A DNA stretch of 64,000 nucleotides from an uncultured Spirochaetales bacterium (GTDB lineage Bacteria; Spirochaetota; Spirochaetia; Sphaerochaetales; Sphaerochaetaceae), in contig CALXRC010000001.1 of NCBI GenBank assembly GCA_944390865.1, forward strand, positions 79,205 through 143,204, given 5' to 3'. The notes under the pieces were generated by a model, which saw nothing but the letters and a program-made list of their open reading frames with translations, was not told the origin of the DNA and made no database searches. The translations under genes were made by a program, and so were the position numbers. Positions 51,769-60,203 of this stretch are shown here, in pieces (the stretch's first letter is position 1; the number at the start of each line of letters is the position of its first letter).

Positions 51769-52105
51769 GCGTCTTTCCTCCCTTTCCTATATGGACAACA
51801 GAACCCTTGCCGATCTTCCTTTTCGTCTCGATGCTCACAGAACATTCGTGCTCACTCAAAGCCTGACGGGCTTCGAGGAATCCGTGCAATGTGTAACTGC
51901 ACACATTCAGCCTGTAATCGGGAAGTATGTTCTCGATGCTCTTGAGCCTTCTTGTCGCATCGCTTCTGCTGGTGTTGATCATCTTGGCCTCACCATCGAT
52001 TTCGATGGCGACAAAGTCCCATCGGCCTTCCTTCTCGGCGGTGATGCAGTAGACAACATCGCCACCCTTCAGAAGCCTCTTTGCAGTTTCTTCGCCAAGC
52101 ATCAT
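51749..52105 (-). CDS. Hypothetical early protein, paralogue of its neighbour
   Basis: 118 residues with MMLGEETAKRLLKGGDVVYCITAEKEG, then NILPDYRLNVCSYTLHGFLEARQALSEHECSVSIETKRK. The shared Y-C-I-A/T-A core with the 105-residue protein suggests a small nucleotide- or protein-binding fold. Unknown function; overlaps its neighbours by 20 and 4 bases. Confidence 0.65.
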   Translation of the reverse strand: MMLGEETAKRLLKGGDVVYCITAEKEGRWDFVAIEIDGEAKMINTSRSDATRRLKSIENILPDYRLNVCSYTLHGFLEARQALSEHECSVSIETKRKIGKGSVVHIGKGGKTHDEGKL

Positions 52106-52377
52106 ACAAGCGCTCCCAGTCCGGTGAAGATGAGTGCCGCGGCAATGCCGATTGCATCTGCGACGAGATCCTTCCAGTCACACTCGCCTTTGCCGGATAC
52201 CTTGTCCCAGACTTCTTTTGCGAGAGATGCCGCCACAGCCACAAGAACTCCGGCAAGAATCAGCCAACCGTTCCTGAAAACACCTGCAGCAAGCACAATA
52301 CAGAAATTCACAGCGAAATGAGCGATCTTGTCTGCATGCCTCTTCACGAATTCAAAAGCTTTCTTCAACTTTTCCAT
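52102..52377 (-). CDS. Small membrane protein (DUF2279-like)
   Basis: 91 residues. HADKIAHFAVNFCIVLAAG, a second hydrophobic stretch (GWLILAGVLVAVAASLAKEVWDK) and DWKDLVADAIGIAAALIFTGLG resemble YfiM/DUF2279-type proteins, in which His-Phe and Lys-Glu-x-x-Asp are conserved. Two or three membrane passes; early operon. Possible envelope-modifying or exclusion function. It is not in the lysis cluster. Confidence 0.65.
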   Translation of the reverse strand: MEKLKKAFEFVKRHADKIAHFAVNFCIVLAAGVFRNGWLILAGVLVAVAASLAKEVWDKVSGKGECDWKDLVADAIGIAAALIFTGLGALV

Positions 52378-52589
52378 GTTTCTCCTCCTATATCCTTTAT
52401 GAACTCCTCCATGGCTCTCCTCTGCTCCAGGCTTGGTCTCTTCAACCCCGCCTCGACAGCCGGATAATCACGAGGATTGATTCCCGTCTCCAGTGCCGCA
52501 TAAAGCTCACTCAGCCCTGCGGCCCTTCTTGCCTCCCTGAGCCTGACCGGGCAAGGCCGGCTCCCGATTACCATTGCTGCTGTTGCCAT
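52365..52589 (-). CDS. Small early regulator-like protein
   Basis: 74 residues (PVRLREARRAAGLSELYAALETGINPRDYPAVEAGLKRPSLEQRRAMEEFI), close to a helix-turn-helix of the XRE type but degenerate. ATG 52589 has AAGGAG upstream. It lies after the palindromic operators 52622-52684. Confidence 0.55.
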   Translation of the reverse strand: MATAAMVIGSRPCPVRLREARRAAGLSELYAALETGINPRDYPAVEAGLKRPSLEQRRAMEEFIKDIGGETWKS

Positions 52590-52621
52590 AAACGTCTCCT
52601 TTTCCGTTTGCTGGTTCGCTC

Positions 52622-52684
52622 AAATTAGACAACGTTGTCTAATTTCAAAGTTTTCTTTGCATCTCAAAACGGCCAACGTTGGCC
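52622..52684. promoter_or_regulatory. Two palindromic operators in the early region
   Basis: A perfect 24-base palindrome (52622-52645) with half TTAGACAAC and a 14-base palindrome GGCCAACGTTGGCC (52671-52684). Both have CAACGTTG at the centre; centres are 44 bases apart, about four helical turns. The AGACAA half matches repeats before the repressor gene. Confidence 0.7.
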
Positions 52685-52688
52685 ACTT

Positions 52689-52895
52689 TCACCCGATAAA
52701 CGATTCATTGATTCTCCTTCTCAGCTTTCGCTCTTCGGCAGTTTCTTCTATTGAGACACCAGAATCGCGAAGGAAATTTCGAAGAGCCAACTCGACAACC
52801 TCATACTTCCTTACACTGGGCCTGTCCGCCAAAAAGTGATCTAAAGCCCTGCTTGTTGTCGTTTGGATCTTTGTAAACAAATTTTCAAATCCCAT
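52689..52895 (-). CDS. Small early protein, first of the lytic operon
   Basis: 68 residues: FTKIQTTTSRALDHFLADRPSVRKYEVVELALRNFLRDSG, then a charged tail. The helical ribbon-like N-terminus could be a small DNA-binding protein in the position of Mu ner, but no clear match is seen. Reads away from the repressor gene, with the operator region between. Confidence 0.5.
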   Translation of the reverse strand: MGFENLFTKIQTTTSRALDHFLADRPSVRKYEVVELALRNFLRDSGVSIEETAEERKLRRRINESFIG

Positions 52896-53038
52896 TTCTC
52901 ATCTCCAACACAATATCAAATTTATCGCGTTTGAGATAATTATTGTCTTTAACACGACAATAAGTCAATATTTTTCATGCAAAATATCAGAATTTATGTC
53001 TCAAATAAGACAATTAAGAAAAATTAGGAGTATCGTAT
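52896..53038. promoter_or_regulatory. Repressor/early divergent operator-promoter region
   Basis: AT-rich 143 bases. TTATTGTC (52940-52947) and GACAATAA (52956-52963) form an 8-base inverted repeat with an 8-base spacer; GACAATTA follows at 53009-53016. GAGATAAT at 52933-52940, directly touching the first half-site, equals the motif of both phage ends. The region should hold the early leftward and the repressor rightward promoters. Confidence 0.7.
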
Positions 53039-53752
53039 ATGCATATGGACTTTTGGAATCGCGTCGATAGTGAATTAAAACAAAAAGAATTAACACTCAC
53101 CCGTTTATGGAAACGAACAGGGATTAGTCCAAGTACAGGAAACGGGTGGAGGATATTTAATCGCTATCCAGATGCTGAATCGTTATTAAAAATTGCAAAA
53201 GCCTTGGATGTTAGCATTGAATGGCTTATGACAGGAGAAGAAGTTTCTCTTCTCGATGAAGGCAAAGAAATAAAAGAACCTTCCGAAATAATCTCCGGCA
53301 AGGGTGGCAAGGTCACGCATACGAAGCCGGAAGAGCCTTCTGTGCTTGTGCCAATCTTTGCCCAGAAGATATCTGCTGGACGCGGAATCATGTTCAATGA
53401 TGAGAGCGAGGTCGAAGGATATGTCAGGATTCCGGCAAGGATGGCAAGAGGCCTGGACAGCTCGAAGCTCGGAGCCGCAGTCGTTAGAGGCGATTCGATG
53501 ATAGGAGCCAACATCTATGCTGGCGACATCGTGGTCTTTGCGTCTGGTATCATCGATGACGGCGACGGTCTTTATGTTGTTGCGCTTGGAGATTCAGTCC
53601 TGGTCAAGCGTGTCAGCTTCAACCCCATTGACAGCACCGTAACCATAAGCAGCGAGAACCCGAAATACGACCCGATCAAGGTCAAGGCAGATACTGACAA
53701 CGTGCGCCTGTGCGGCAAGGTCATAGGCTGGATCCACAACCAGCCGATGTGA
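53039..53752 (+). CDS. Prophage repressor, HTH plus S24 peptidase
   Basis: 237 residues. Helix-turn-helix of XRE type (LTLTRLWKRTGISPSTGNGW), linker, then LexA/CI-like S24 domain with Ser153 (VVRGDSM) and Lys190 (DSVLVKR). KISAGRG (Ala113-Gly114) is a likely self-cleavage site, so induction through RecA is expected. The first about 80 codons are AT-rich and the S24 part is GC-richer, suggesting a recombined repressor. ATG 53039 has AGGAG 8 bases upstream. Only rightward gene pair of the prophage with the next cargo gene. Confidence 0.93.
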   Translation: MHMDFWNRVDSELKQKELTLTRLWKRTGISPSTGNGWRIFNRYPDAESLLKIAKALDVSIEWLMTGEEVSLLDEGKEIKEPSEIISGKGGKVTHTKPEEPSVLVPIFAQKISAGRGIMFNDESEVEGYVRIPARMARGLDSSKLGAAVVRGDSMIGANIYAGDIVVFASGIIDDGDGLYVVALGDSVLVKRVSFNPIDSTVTISSENPKYDPIKVKADTDNVRLCGKVIGWIHNQPM

Positions 53753-53769
53753 TAAGGAAGATAGCAATA

Positions 53770-54576
53770 ATGAAATTCGTTGAAGGTTGCAATAAGTTTA
53801 AAAATTGGTTCGAGAAAATAAATAAAACAGAAGAAAGAAGACAACTAAAAAAGAGGCTTGCAGAAGAAAAGCAAAGCAGAACAACTCAAATCATGTTGCC
53901 TCTCAAAATTCTGCCATTCAAATTGAACCCTCAGTTAATTTATGAATCTTACACCCCTTTTGTTATATCAACACTACAGAACTCCTCGGAACGTGTACGA
54001 AGTTACAATAGCAATGTTTGTGAACACCTCCACTCCAACGAACTAAGTCTAGACGATATTGTTCAGTTTACAATGCGACCTCTTGGATGTCTTATTAACG
54101 GCATGCTGAATGAGATAAAGGGGCAACCCGAAGCCATTATATTTAATGATTACAATGGAGCGTTTTCTTTTTCAAATCAGATTGCCAGGCTATCGGACAG
54201 CCTTTTTAAAGATATGACTGATTTTGTAACTCTAGCGGTCAAAGACTATTATTATGATCGTTCGCCATACTACAGGAAGATTATATCTTACTTAAAAGAA
54301 GCGCTGAACGGAAGAACATCAATACTGCAATCAGAGTTTATAAAATCGTTATATGATATTGCAGGCGAGCACGATGAGTATTTTGATCAAATTGTGCGTT
54401 TTGTCATCTCGCTTGCAGCAGAAGCCGGCACACTTTCAAAAGAGAAGAAAGGCAACACATATCAGCTTATGTTTATTTCCGATATGTCTAAAACAAAACT
54501 CAAGAAATACAGTACCTATGATTTTGAAAAATACGAATTTCTCAAAACCTTAGCCATGAAAAAAGGAGAGCTTTAA
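53770..54576 (+). CDS. AT-rich cargo (moron) gene next to the repressor, unknown function
   Basis: 268 residues from ATG 53770 behind AAGGAAGA; the upstream part of the frame from 53710 overlaps the repressor. Helical and charged; KFVEGCNKFKNWFEKINKTEERRQLKKRLAEEKQS at the start, many Tyr/Asn/Ile/Lys, and no domain recognised. Clearly lower in GC than the structural genes. Cotranscribed with the repressor 17 bases upstream, so it is expressed in the lysogen; such genes are often exclusion, abortive-infection or fitness functions. That role is inference. Confidence 0.7.
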   Translation: MKFVEGCNKFKNWFEKINKTEERRQLKKRLAEEKQSRTTQIMLPLKILPFKLNPQLIYESYTPFVISTLQNSSERVRSYNSNVCEHLHSNELSLDDIVQFTMRPLGCLINGMLNEIKGQPEAIIFNDYNGAFSFSNQIARLSDSLFKDMTDFVTLAVKDYYYDRSPYYRKIISYLKEALNGRTSILQSEFIKSLYDIAGEHDEYFDQIVRFVISLAAEAGTLSKEKKGNTYQLMFISDMSKTKLKKYSTYDFEKYEFLKTLAMKKGEL

Positions 54577-54595
54577 CCTCTCCTCTTCCTTGTTC

Positions 54596-54619
54596 AAATA
54601 TGACAACGTTGGGAAATTT
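54596..54619. promoter_or_regulatory. Third copy of the CAACGTTG palindrome
   Basis: 24 bases with the same outer AAAT/AATTT and central GACAACGTTG as the operator at 52622-52645, but imperfect on one side. It lies between two convergent genes at the end of the lysogenic module, where a promoter is not expected. Confidence 0.55.
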
Positions 54620-54903
54620 CATTCAGCCATGATATCGAACGGTTTTGATGAAATGATGTTGCCTGCCTCGTCAAGCTTCACCGTATGGGAGATATCAGGC
54701 TCTTCATTCTCATCCATCTCGAAATACTCATCAGAGGAAAATACAAAATATCCTTTCCCGTTTTCAAACATATGGACTAAATCAAGATTTCTGAGAAGCA
54801 TCTCCTCCGCTTCCTCTCTTGAAGGCGTGGCAGAAGAAACAGCCTCGTATACCGGGTTGCCTGAATAATCATACCCTCTTAGTTTTCGTCCTTCTCCAGC
54901 CAT
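54619..54903 (-). CDS. Small acidic protein overlapping the end of MuF
   Basis: 94 residues: GEGRKLRGYDYSGNPVYEAVSS, SREEAEEMLLRNLDLVHMFENGKGYFVFSSDEYFEMDENEEPDIS. Very acidic. It starts 25 bases before the MuF stop, so translation is coupled. Small acidic proteins behind a MuF with a toxin-like tail are candidates for an inhibitor; that is inference from position and charge. Confidence 0.6.
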   Translation of the reverse strand: MAGEGRKLRGYDYSGNPVYEAVSSATPSREEAEEMLLRNLDLVHMFENGKGYFVFSSDEYFEMDENEEPDISHTVKLDEAGNIISSKPFDIMAE

Positions 54904-56345
54904 CCTATTTCCTCAAACAAATCATCGTATGCTTTCATGATAGGGCGAAAGTCGGCTTCTGTCCATTGTGTATGCTGATAAACCTTTAATTCACTGCCAA
55001 TAATAGCGCTGACCTGATCCAGCATTGTAGTATTTCCAGATTTTACAGCCACGTATTGCGCATACGATCTGGCCACCATCTCAGTTGGCCTTAAATAGTA
55101 TTCCCTATCCTGTGCATCCTTACTGTCTATAAACCACTTAATAGCGTCAGAGTCGCTTAGAGCCTTCATCAATGCTGCAACCTTCGCATTTGGCGACCCA
55201 TCGGAAGCGTGGTATTCGCCAGCCTCCTTTGGAAATGCATCATTGTCCAGGAAGTGTCCTATCTCATGGGCAAGCGTCAGCTCAGGATGCACGCCTTCCG
55301 CTGAAGTTGACAAGCTTATTTTTATCGGCTGATTTGGATAACACGAGAACTGGCCATAATACGTTGTTGCTGATGTTGTCTTTATCGGGATCTTATGCAG
55401 CGCGCCATCCCCATGTACTGTATTGATTGCATCAAAGACCGTCTTGGCAACTCTACTCCACCTTGCAGGGATGGATTCAAAAGCATCGGCAACGGGAGTC
55501 TCAAGGCTTTTCGCCGTGGGCTTTGTAGGTCCGTTCAAAGCATCAGTCAGTTTTCTGTTCTTCTCTGCAAATGAATCGGACTGAGTCGTGTTGCGGCTCT
55601 CTGATGCAGGATTGTACTCAAAACCAGGATCTATGCCTTTCACTCCCTGGTACACCTTGCCGGTCCTCTTGTTGACATACTCGACAGGAATATCAGCGGG
55701 GGCCTTCGTCTTGACAGGTTTGTATGCCAGACGCTGTCCGTAGTCCCTGTAGGACTCGTCAACAATTCCCTTGTCTTTCAGTCTTTTGAACCTGGCTTCA
55801 GTCACAGCTCTCACATAGCACTTGCATCCCCAGCCATTAGGGGGCATATGGGTATCCCACCAGGAATCATCCTTCTTCAGAACAAGCCCATCCCAGGCGA
55901 CATGCTCCTTCCTGTGCTTCTTCGAACTTCCTATTCGATACATAAGATAAGGGTGAGCATCCGAGTCCATGGTCTGCCGATATGCGCCCACGTTGTATGC
56001 AGAGCGCATGTTGACATTGAAGATCGTCCTCAACCTCCGAGGAGATCCGAGCTGAACCTCCTTCTTTTTCCCAGTCTTAGGGTCTACCATCTCCTGCCTG
56101 CCCCACCAGCCATAGTCTTCCATGACTTTCTGGATGTCCTTAGCCCACTGCTCATAAGGTATGCCATCCTCGATTGCGGAGGACAAAGAGTCCTGGATGT
56201 CCTTGAGGAGATCCATCTCCATGCACTTGGCGACCGTGAAGGAACGGGCATGTTCTTCCCTCCAGACATCCTCGTAGCTGAAACCAACCTTCAGCTTCTT
56301 GTTCTTGATATAGTCCAGTGCTTCCTGAGGCACAGGCTGCGGCAT
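54879..56345 (-). CDS. MuF head morphogenesis protein with C-terminal metallopeptidase-like domain
   Basis: 488 residues. Residues 1-210 are the MuF/gp30 head-morphogenesis domain (FNVNMRSAYNVGAYRQ, KEHVAWDGLVL and the closing GWGCKCYVRAVTEARF). Residues 285-488 form a separate domain with LAHEIGHFLDNDAF (His360-Glu361-x-x-His364) and, 58 residues on, RPTEMVARSYAQYV (Glu422), a zincin-type zinc site. MuF proteins with C-terminal effector domains are known; the protein enters the cell with or near the DNA. This one may be injected or act on the capsid. It could also be a virion maturation peptidase. Confidence 0.85.
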   Translation of the reverse strand: MPQPVPQEALDYIKNKKLKVGFSYEDVWREEHARSFTVAKCMEMDLLKDIQDSLSSAIEDGIPYEQWAKDIQKVMEDYGWWGRQEMVDPKTGKKKEVQLGSPRRLRTIFNVNMRSAYNVGAYRQTMDSDAHPYLMYRIGSSKKHRKEHVAWDGLVLKKDDSWWDTHMPPNGWGCKCYVRAVTEARFKRLKDKGIVDESYRDYGQRLAYKPVKTKAPADIPVEYVNKRTGKVYQGVKGIDPGFEYNPASESRNTTQSDSFAEKNRKLTDALNGPTKPTAKSLETPVADAFESIPARWSRVAKTVFDAINTVHGDGALHKIPIKTTSATTYYGQFSCYPNQPIKISLSTSAEGVHPELTLAHEIGHFLDNDAFPKEAGEYHASDGSPNAKVAALMKALSDSDAIKWFIDSKDAQDREYYLRPTEMVARSYAQYVAVKSGNTTMLDQVSAIIGSELKVYQHTQWTEADFRPIMKAYDDLFEEIGWLEKDEN

Positions 56346-56356
56346 AGTATCTCTCC

Positions 56357-57111
56357 TTATCCTGCTATCTTCTCAGCCTTGCGGCCCGTAGCAGATTCCC
56401 AGCGGGCGATTATCTTCTCGCAGAACGCCGGGTTGAATTCCATCATGAAGCATCGTCTGCCAAGCTCTTCGGCAGCCATGAGTGTCGTGCCAGATCCACC
56501 GAACAGGTCGAGCACAATCTCACCTTTATCTGAAGAGTTCTCGATGGCAAGCTTCACCAGATCCAAAGGTTTCTGAGCGGGATGCAGCCTATCCTTTAGC
56601 TGTACAACTGAAAACTTCCAGATGTTCGGGATTCCATTGATCGTGCGTGCTCTCAGCGCTTTTTCTGCCTTGGTTTTCTTTCCTGTTATCATCATCTGAG
56701 GTTCATTTGCGAAGAGCCAGATCAGCTCGTATATTTTCGTGTAATAGCTGCCGAGCCCTCCTCCTTCCGCCTTCTGCCAGACAATAAGATTCTTTGTAAT
56801 CAGATCTGTCGTCTCATGGATTGCCGGTGCTGTGTAGAAATCGCAGCAGACATAGGCATGCCCCATCGGTTTTAGGGATCTCTTCAGATTGGCCATGACA
56901 GCCCTGAAGAACGGACGGATCATCATTGAATCACTGACTCCATTCACACCTGTTGAGTTGCCGACAAGCGCATATGGAGGATCTGTGAAGACCATGTCTG
57001 AATACCCCCCCCCATCAGAGTTTCGACCTCGTCAGTCATCGTGCTGTCTCCGCACATCAGCCTATGATCCCCGAGCTTGTATATCTCTCCATATTTCACA
57101 ATTCTTTCCAT
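56357..57111 (-). pseudogene. DNA methyltransferase, out of frame at a G9 tract (possibly phase-variable)
   Basis: From ATG 57111, whose ribosome site (AGGAGG) sits in the end of the portal gene, the frame reads MERIVKYGEIYKLGDHRLMCGD then meets nine G (57013-57005). After that, the reading frame of the rest is off by one: 17 bases, not 18, separate codon 33 from the in-frame MVFTDPPY. The remaining 212 residues hold the DPPY motif, IVLDLFGGSGTTLMAAEELGRRCFMMEF (SAM-binding FxGxG type) and HPAQKPLDL. So it is an N6-adenine/N4-cytosine methyltransferase (beta-type order). One more G, or two fewer, restores the gene. Confidence 0.85.
57005..57013 (-). repeat. Poly-G tract (G9) in the methyltransferase gene
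   Basis: Nine C on the plus strand, nine G in the coding sense. Such runs vary in length by slipped-strand replication. Nine is off by one from the length that keeps the methyltransferase in frame. Confidence 0.9.
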
Positions 57112-57112
57112 C

Positions 57113-58738
57113 TCAATCCTCCTGTTTCATTACGCTATCTGCGCCCAGTGCTCTTGCCTTGAACATTGCAAGAGCGATCTTCTCTACTATCTCTTCCTTC
57201 AGCTCAAACTTCTTTTCAAGGTCTGTCATCCGGGCTTTGAACTCCTCAAACGAAGAGCACTCTGATGCAGCCTTCACAAGATCGTCATAAAACGGCTGCA
57301 TGACTGGCTGCCACTCTTCAAGCTCGTCATCCATCAGGTCATCGATCTCATCCTTGTCGTCCTCTTCCCTGTTCAGCTCCGTATTGAGACCAGGGAAAGC
57401 ATCCGGAGTTACAGCAGGCTGAAGCACGTCATCAGACTCTTCGGGCTTTGTCAGCCCCAGCTTTCCATACAGGTCGTCAGCCTTGACCTTGAAGCCAAGC
57501 GGCACAAGGCTTGTCACGGCATTGACGATTGCAGGGATGTCCTCCGGTTCAGGCACAACGATCCTGAACTCCGGATACTCATCCAGCTCGCCGAAATTGA
57601 AATTGATGTACGGTATGACAAGGTCCCTGAATATGGTGGATGCAAGCTGCCTGGCGTCTGCCCTCTTGATCTCCAGGCGGATCTCGTTATGAAGATCTCC
57701 TTTATACTGACCACCTTCAGCGTCCGTGCTCATAGTCTGCCCAAGGACACCCTTGGAGACCTGCTTGTCTACCCAGTCGGCAAGGTGTTCATAGAGGTCG
57801 ATATTCCCGCTGGATCCAGTCATACCGTTGACGATCTCGATATTCATCGAATCGGGAATAATCGCTCCTGCGTCCTTTCCAAGTGATGCAATCGCCTGGC
57901 GAAGAACCTTCTTGTCGTTATCGCTCGCACCTCTGCCATATCTTCCGATGCGCAGCGGATAGCCATAGACCTGGGCAAAAGCCGCCCACCCCGCCACATC
58001 ATAGGACTTGATCAGCAGATAGTAGGCACAGGGAAGAGCAAGTCCATTCTTCAGATTGAAACCGCTCTTCAGCTTCGGCTCATGGATGATGAATTTATTC
58101 TTTGTCAGTTCTATCTGCTCGCCACCCTTGTTGAGGACGATGTGGCTCATGGTCTCACGATCATATTCGAAGAACCGGGGATCCTTGTGCTTGACATCCA
58201 CAGGAACCCAGCGCCCCTTCCTAACACCCCAGATGATCTCACAAACAGAGAAACCTTTTCCAAGAGCATCAAGGAGATCCATCTTCATGTCTTCAAACCA
58301 CGGAGCCTGGATGATATCCCGCCTGATGGACTCGGCGATCTCTTGCGCCTTGTCAGAATCGTCAGATGGAAGGATCTGGCTTTCAAGAGATATGACCTGG
58401 CTTTTCCTTGTCCCCAGGACAGACCTATAGTGGAGGTCCTTCTCCTCCAGCTCTTCGGCCATGGTAAGGTAGTCCCGAAGCTCCCCCGTCTTCAGTCCCT
58501 GGACGATCATGTAAAGCCTGTTCGGCGTCAGGTTATAGGCAATGGTATCGGTAAAGACAGGCTGAAGGACGGATGTTGTGCTCGGCACAATCTCCTCTCT
58601 TGTAAGGCTTGTCTTGTTGATCTGTTCTTTCAGGTCGGCATTCTCAGACCTCAGGGCATTGATCTCCGCTCCGACTTCCTTGACAAGTTCTGACAAACGG
58701 TCAAACTCATTCCTACCCTTTTTAAAAAGTGTCCACAT
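57113..58738 (-). CDS. Portal protein (Mu gp29, DUF935)
   Basis: 541 residues from ATG 58738, picked because GGAGG lies 8 bases upstream; nearby GTG 58747 and ATG 58744 are too close to it. LEEKDLHYRSVLGTRKSQVISLESQILPSDDSDKAQEIAESIRRDI, then GFSVCEIIWGVRKGRWVPVDVKHKDPRFFEYD and KGVLGQTMSTDAEGGQYKGDLHNEIRLEIK are the DUF935 pattern. Forms the DNA entry ring. The methyltransferase start lies one base after its stop. Confidence 0.93.
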   Translation of the reverse strand: MWTLFKKGRNEFDRLSELVKEVGAEINALRSENADLKEQINKTSLTREEIVPSTTSVLQPVFTDTIAYNLTPNRLYMIVQGLKTGELRDYLTMAEELEEKDLHYRSVLGTRKSQVISLESQILPSDDSDKAQEIAESIRRDIIQAPWFEDMKMDLLDALGKGFSVCEIIWGVRKGRWVPVDVKHKDPRFFEYDRETMSHIVLNKGGEQIELTKNKFIIHEPKLKSGFNLKNGLALPCAYYLLIKSYDVAGWAAFAQVYGYPLRIGRYGRGASDNDKKVLRQAIASLGKDAGAIIPDSMNIEIVNGMTGSSGNIDLYEHLADWVDKQVSKGVLGQTMSTDAEGGQYKGDLHNEIRLEIKRADARQLASTIFRDLVIPYINFNFGELDEYPEFRIVVPEPEDIPAIVNAVTSLVPLGFKVKADDLYGKLGLTKPEESDDVLQPAVTPDAFPGLNTELNREEDDKDEIDDLMDDELEEWQPVMQPFYDDLVKAASECSSFEEFKARMTDLEKKFELKEEIVEKIALAMFKARALGADSVMKQED

Positions 58739-60203
58739 CTTCATCACCTCCCATCATCATGTCATTGCTGATCCGCACTGGCTCGTATGAATACTCCTGA
58801 TAGCCGCCATCATTCTTCATGGCGTGTTCGACCATGCACTCTGCGACGACAGTATCGCCATGCCTCAGCTTTCTGGTTTCTCCCTCGTTTGTCCTGGCGT
58901 CAGGGATCCGGGGGATGCCTTTGACCATAGTCACAAGCCGGAAGTCCTCGATGATATCCATGCTCTTCGGGATCTCCAGTTCGTGTGACTCAAAGCGCGA
59001 TTTCAAGGCAGGCATAAACTCGGCATAGAAACCGGTGGTTATCATCACAGCATTAACAAGATCGGTACCATACTCCTGCTGGAGCATCTCGGCCATCATC
59101 TGCCCATTTCCTCTGGCATCAGTGCTAAAGCCCCAAACGCTTTCCAGGGAATCCAGGATAAAGCGGGATATGCGGAGCTGCTGATCAAAAGGCACATTGC
59201 GAAGCTCTATATTGCAAAGCCCCTTGCGGTATGTCTCGGAAATTCTCTGTGTAATAACAAGCGTTGAAATGTCTCCCGACCTTGCAAAGTCTCCGCCGAT
59301 ATACTTCCCAATCGGCAGGGCATCCCGGAGAACCGGCAGAAGCTCAGCTTCAAGCCATTCATCTGTCTGTCTGTTCCTCTCGCTTTCAGGCATGAACGTG
59401 AACTCATTTGTCTGCTGATATCGGAGTACAGGAATTTCATCATTCATGCAGTTTTCAACAAGAGCCCTGGAGAAGTATTTGGCACCGCCTTTGGTAGGTA
59501 TACAGAAAAGCTCCTCAGGTGCGCCTTCCCCATAATGAGCGATAAGGCCCTGAAGCCAAGCCTCCTCACCTTTCTTCGTCCATTTCTCTTTCTTTCGAAG
59601 GCAGATCCTGCGATATAAACCCTGGCTGATTGCATCAGTGATTGTGATTTTATGAAGGCTGTAAGGCTTCTTTCCGGACTTTACGTCTTTAATGATCTCG
59701 TTGAAGAGATTATCCTCGCCGTTATGCGTAGATATGATGCAGACCTTGCCTCCCCACATAAGCATAGCGAGCGCAGCCTTCAGCAATTCCGAGAGGTTGT
59801 CGCAGAATGCGGCCTCATCTATGATGATCTTACCCTGACGGCCACGGATTGTTGTCGCTCTGGCAGGAAGCCCCATGATCTTATGCCCTGACGGGAAGGT
59901 TATCTTCGATGCTCTGAACTCGTCCTCGCCATCCTTGATAATCTCTTCACCAAAAGCGACCGCGGCTTCATTGAGCCCCTTTGCCCAGCTTCCGCAGGTC
60001 GTTATGAACTCCTTGGTGAACTCGAAGTTGTACGAAATATAATAGACATCCATTCCATCAGTGGCGGCAGCGTCAAGCACTGATGCGGCGGCTTCGGCCC
60101 AGGTCAAGCCCACACGTCTGGACTTTTCTGCAACCTTTACTTCCGCATCATCTCCAACCCATGCCTTCTGATAAGGAAGTAGAATCTCTAAGCTTTCAAT
60201 CAT
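58722..60203 (-). CDS. Terminase large subunit (Mu gp28-like)
   Basis: 493 residues. SLEILLPYQKAWVGDDAEVKVAEKSRRVGLTWAEA (adenine/Walker A-like region with Arg-rich loop) and KIIIDEAAFCDN (Walker B) form the ATPase; IGGDFARSGDISTLVI with its Asp is the nuclease start. Packages phage DNA by the headful mode. It overlaps both neighbours. Confidence 0.93.
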   Translation of the reverse strand: MIESLEILLPYQKAWVGDDAEVKVAEKSRRVGLTWAEAAASVLDAAATDGMDVYYISYNFEFTKEFITTCGSWAKGLNEAAVAFGEEIIKDGEDEFRASKITFPSGHKIMGLPARATTIRGRQGKIIIDEAAFCDNLSELLKAALAMLMWGGKVCIISTHNGEDNLFNEIIKDVKSGKKPYSLHKITITDAISQGLYRRICLRKKEKWTKKGEEAWLQGLIAHYGEGAPEELFCIPTKGGAKYFSRALVENCMNDEIPVLRYQQTNEFTFMPESERNRQTDEWLEAELLPVLRDALPIGKYIGGDFARSGDISTLVITQRISETYRKGLCNIELRNVPFDQQLRISRFILDSLESVWGFSTDARGNGQMMAEMLQQEYGTDLVNAVMITTGFYAEFMPALKSRFESHELEIPKSMDIIEDFRLVTMVKGIPRIPDARTNEGETRKLRHGDTVVAECMVEHAMKNDGGYQEYSYEPVRISNDMMMGGDEDVDTF

